This document shows, piece after piece, positions 32,531-33,292 of a stretch of 33,292 nucleotides of DNA. Position 1 is the stretch's first letter, and each line of letters starts with the position of its first letter. Source of the stretch: Paraprevotella stercoravium (lineage in GTDB: Bacteria; Bacteroidota; Bacteroidia; Bacteroidales; Bacteroidaceae); contig JAHLFU010000205.1 of NCBI GenBank assembly GCA_018883665.1, forward strand, positions 1-33,292, written 5' to 3'. A program made the position numbers and the translations under genes. Below the pieces are notes generated by a model. It ran no database searches. It was given only the letters and a program-made list of their open reading frames with translations, and was not told the DNA's origin.

Positions 32531-33292
32531 TTACCACTCGCGGACTTGCTTCAAACCGCGACGATTCACCTCCAGACGATAACGCTTGTAGTAAATATGC
32601 CCCTGATAACTGAACTGAACGATGAACACCAAATGATACAGCCGTTCTACCTGCACTTCCTGAAAATCTCCCGTTTTCTGGAACACCGGTACCCCTGTAT
32701 GCGGATTATCCATACGACGCAAGAAATCTTTCAGATTAATACGGATAATCTCATTCACTCCGGGAAAGGCATAACGGCTGAGCCGCGACAAACGACGGCC
32801 GAAAAGAATCATGCGGCGCCGGTACAGCAGGATGGATTCGGGAGGAACCGAGTCAGGATCTTCTTCGCCCTGCATACGCAGATTCTTCACTTCTTCGGGG
32901 ATACGGGTTTCATTCACAAAATCAAAGCCTTCCTTACCCTGCCCGATATATTTTCCGCGCATGTCGAGCTTGGTGCGATAGTCATAATATTTGCTGCCCA
33001 ACTTATTGGCAAACCAATAGCGCAGAAAGTCTTTGATACGGTCTTTAAACATATAACTCACCACCAGGGCAATAAACAGCGGACGGGTAAAGTTGCCGTA
33101 AGTCTGCTGAAAGGAGAACGACACAATGGTAGCAAAGATCATACTCAGTCCCGCCGCCAACATAAACAGAATCTGCTGTGCCAGAAAGGTGTTGTTCTTC
33201 TTACGGACAAAAAGATAAAGGTCGCTCTCCACAAAACGGCGCAGAGCAGACATCTGCTTGAGATACTCCTGATTGCGCAGCTTTTCGCGCAA
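32531..33292 (-). CDS. Membrane protein of unknown function, N-terminus outside window
   Basis: The frame is open to the window edge, so the start is not seen; 253 residues of the C-terminal part remain. Two hydrophobic segments lie close together (around TFLAQQILFMLAAGLSMIF and FTRPLFIALVVSYMF), flanked by strongly basic regions, and the remaining ~150 residues are charged and probably cytoplasmic, with beta-like stretches near the end (QVERLYHLVFIVQFSYQGH). No motif or family was recognised. A 264-bp AT-rich gap separates its stop codon from the next gene on the same strand, and no clear hairpin terminator was seen there. Confidence 0.75.
   Translation of the reverse strand: MREKLRNQEYLKQMSALRRFVESDLYLFVRKKNNTFLAQQILFMLAAGLSMIFATIVSFSFQQTYGNFTRPLFIALVVSYMFKDRIKDFLRYWFANKLGSKYYDYRTKLDMRGKYIGQGKEGFDFVNETRIPEEVKNLRMQGEEDPDSVPPESILLYRRRMILFGRRLSRLSRYAFPGVNEIIRINLKDFLRRMDNPHTGVPVFQKTGDFQEVQVERLYHLVFIVQFSYQGHIYYKRYRLEVNRRGLKQVREW

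Overview
This window looks like a chromosomal segment of a gut Bacteroidales bacterium, most likely of the Bacteroides/Phocaeicola type; the species cannot be told from sequence alone. The reasons are: promoters repeatedly match the Bacteroidota -7 element TAnnTTTG (often TATCTTTG, TAACTTTG or TACCTTTG), in three cases with a well-spaced TTTG or TTG about 19-20 nt upstream; start codons mostly lack strong Shine-Dalgarno sequences; and the gene families are typical of the group (GH29 fucosidase with GEVED/GH16 glycanase, DUF4369 thioredoxin-like lipoprotein, DUF3109 protein, sufBCDS order).

Layout. 1-4433 (+): the end of a glycan-utilisation locus, with a truncated GH29 alpha-L-fucosidase followed by a large multidomain GH16 endo-glycanase and a strong terminator. 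4460-8179 (-): housekeeping genes, namely a DUF3109 protein with ung, then gpmI, then rnhB. 8358-11263: a LysO-type lysine exporter (+) converging on a Crp/Fnr-like regulator and a MATE transporter (-). 11373-16439 (-): an iron-sulfur assembly operon transcribed sufB-sufC-sufD-sufS. 16453-21700 (-): rimP-nusA-infB-cvpA, a translation/transcription operon with tightly packed junctions. 21739-24830 (-): a PfkB sugar/nucleoside kinase, an S41 processing protease and a small membrane-anchored protein. 24831-24999 (+): tRNA-Asn(GTT) with its own promoter and terminator, back to back with the kinase promoter. 25000-26510: an AT-rich accessory pocket holding one WG-repeat lipoprotein gene flanked by imperfect direct repeats. 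26528-28794 (-): pnp. 28901-31250 (+): a thioredoxin-fold lipoprotein without its CxxC motif, then greA-HIT. 31310-33292 (-): a lipoprotein with a TonB_C-like end, and a partial membrane protein of unknown function.

Most of the window is ordinary core genome. The two most interesting signals are regulatory. Both operons that encode transcription-elongation factors (rimP-nusA-infB and greA-HIT) carry an intrinsic-terminator-like hairpin with a U tract inside the 5' leader, just downstream of a near-consensus promoter and too close to the first gene for another promoter to fit after it. This suggests attenuation or production of short leader RNAs, comparable in layout to the E. coli greA leader RNA GraL. 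The second signal is the WG-repeat lipoprotein pocket, where a gene made of 99-bp internal tandem repeats sits between direct repeats of about 75-85 bp, as expected of a cassette that can be duplicated or lost by recombination. No CRISPR array, insertion sequence, rRNA or prophage gene was seen.
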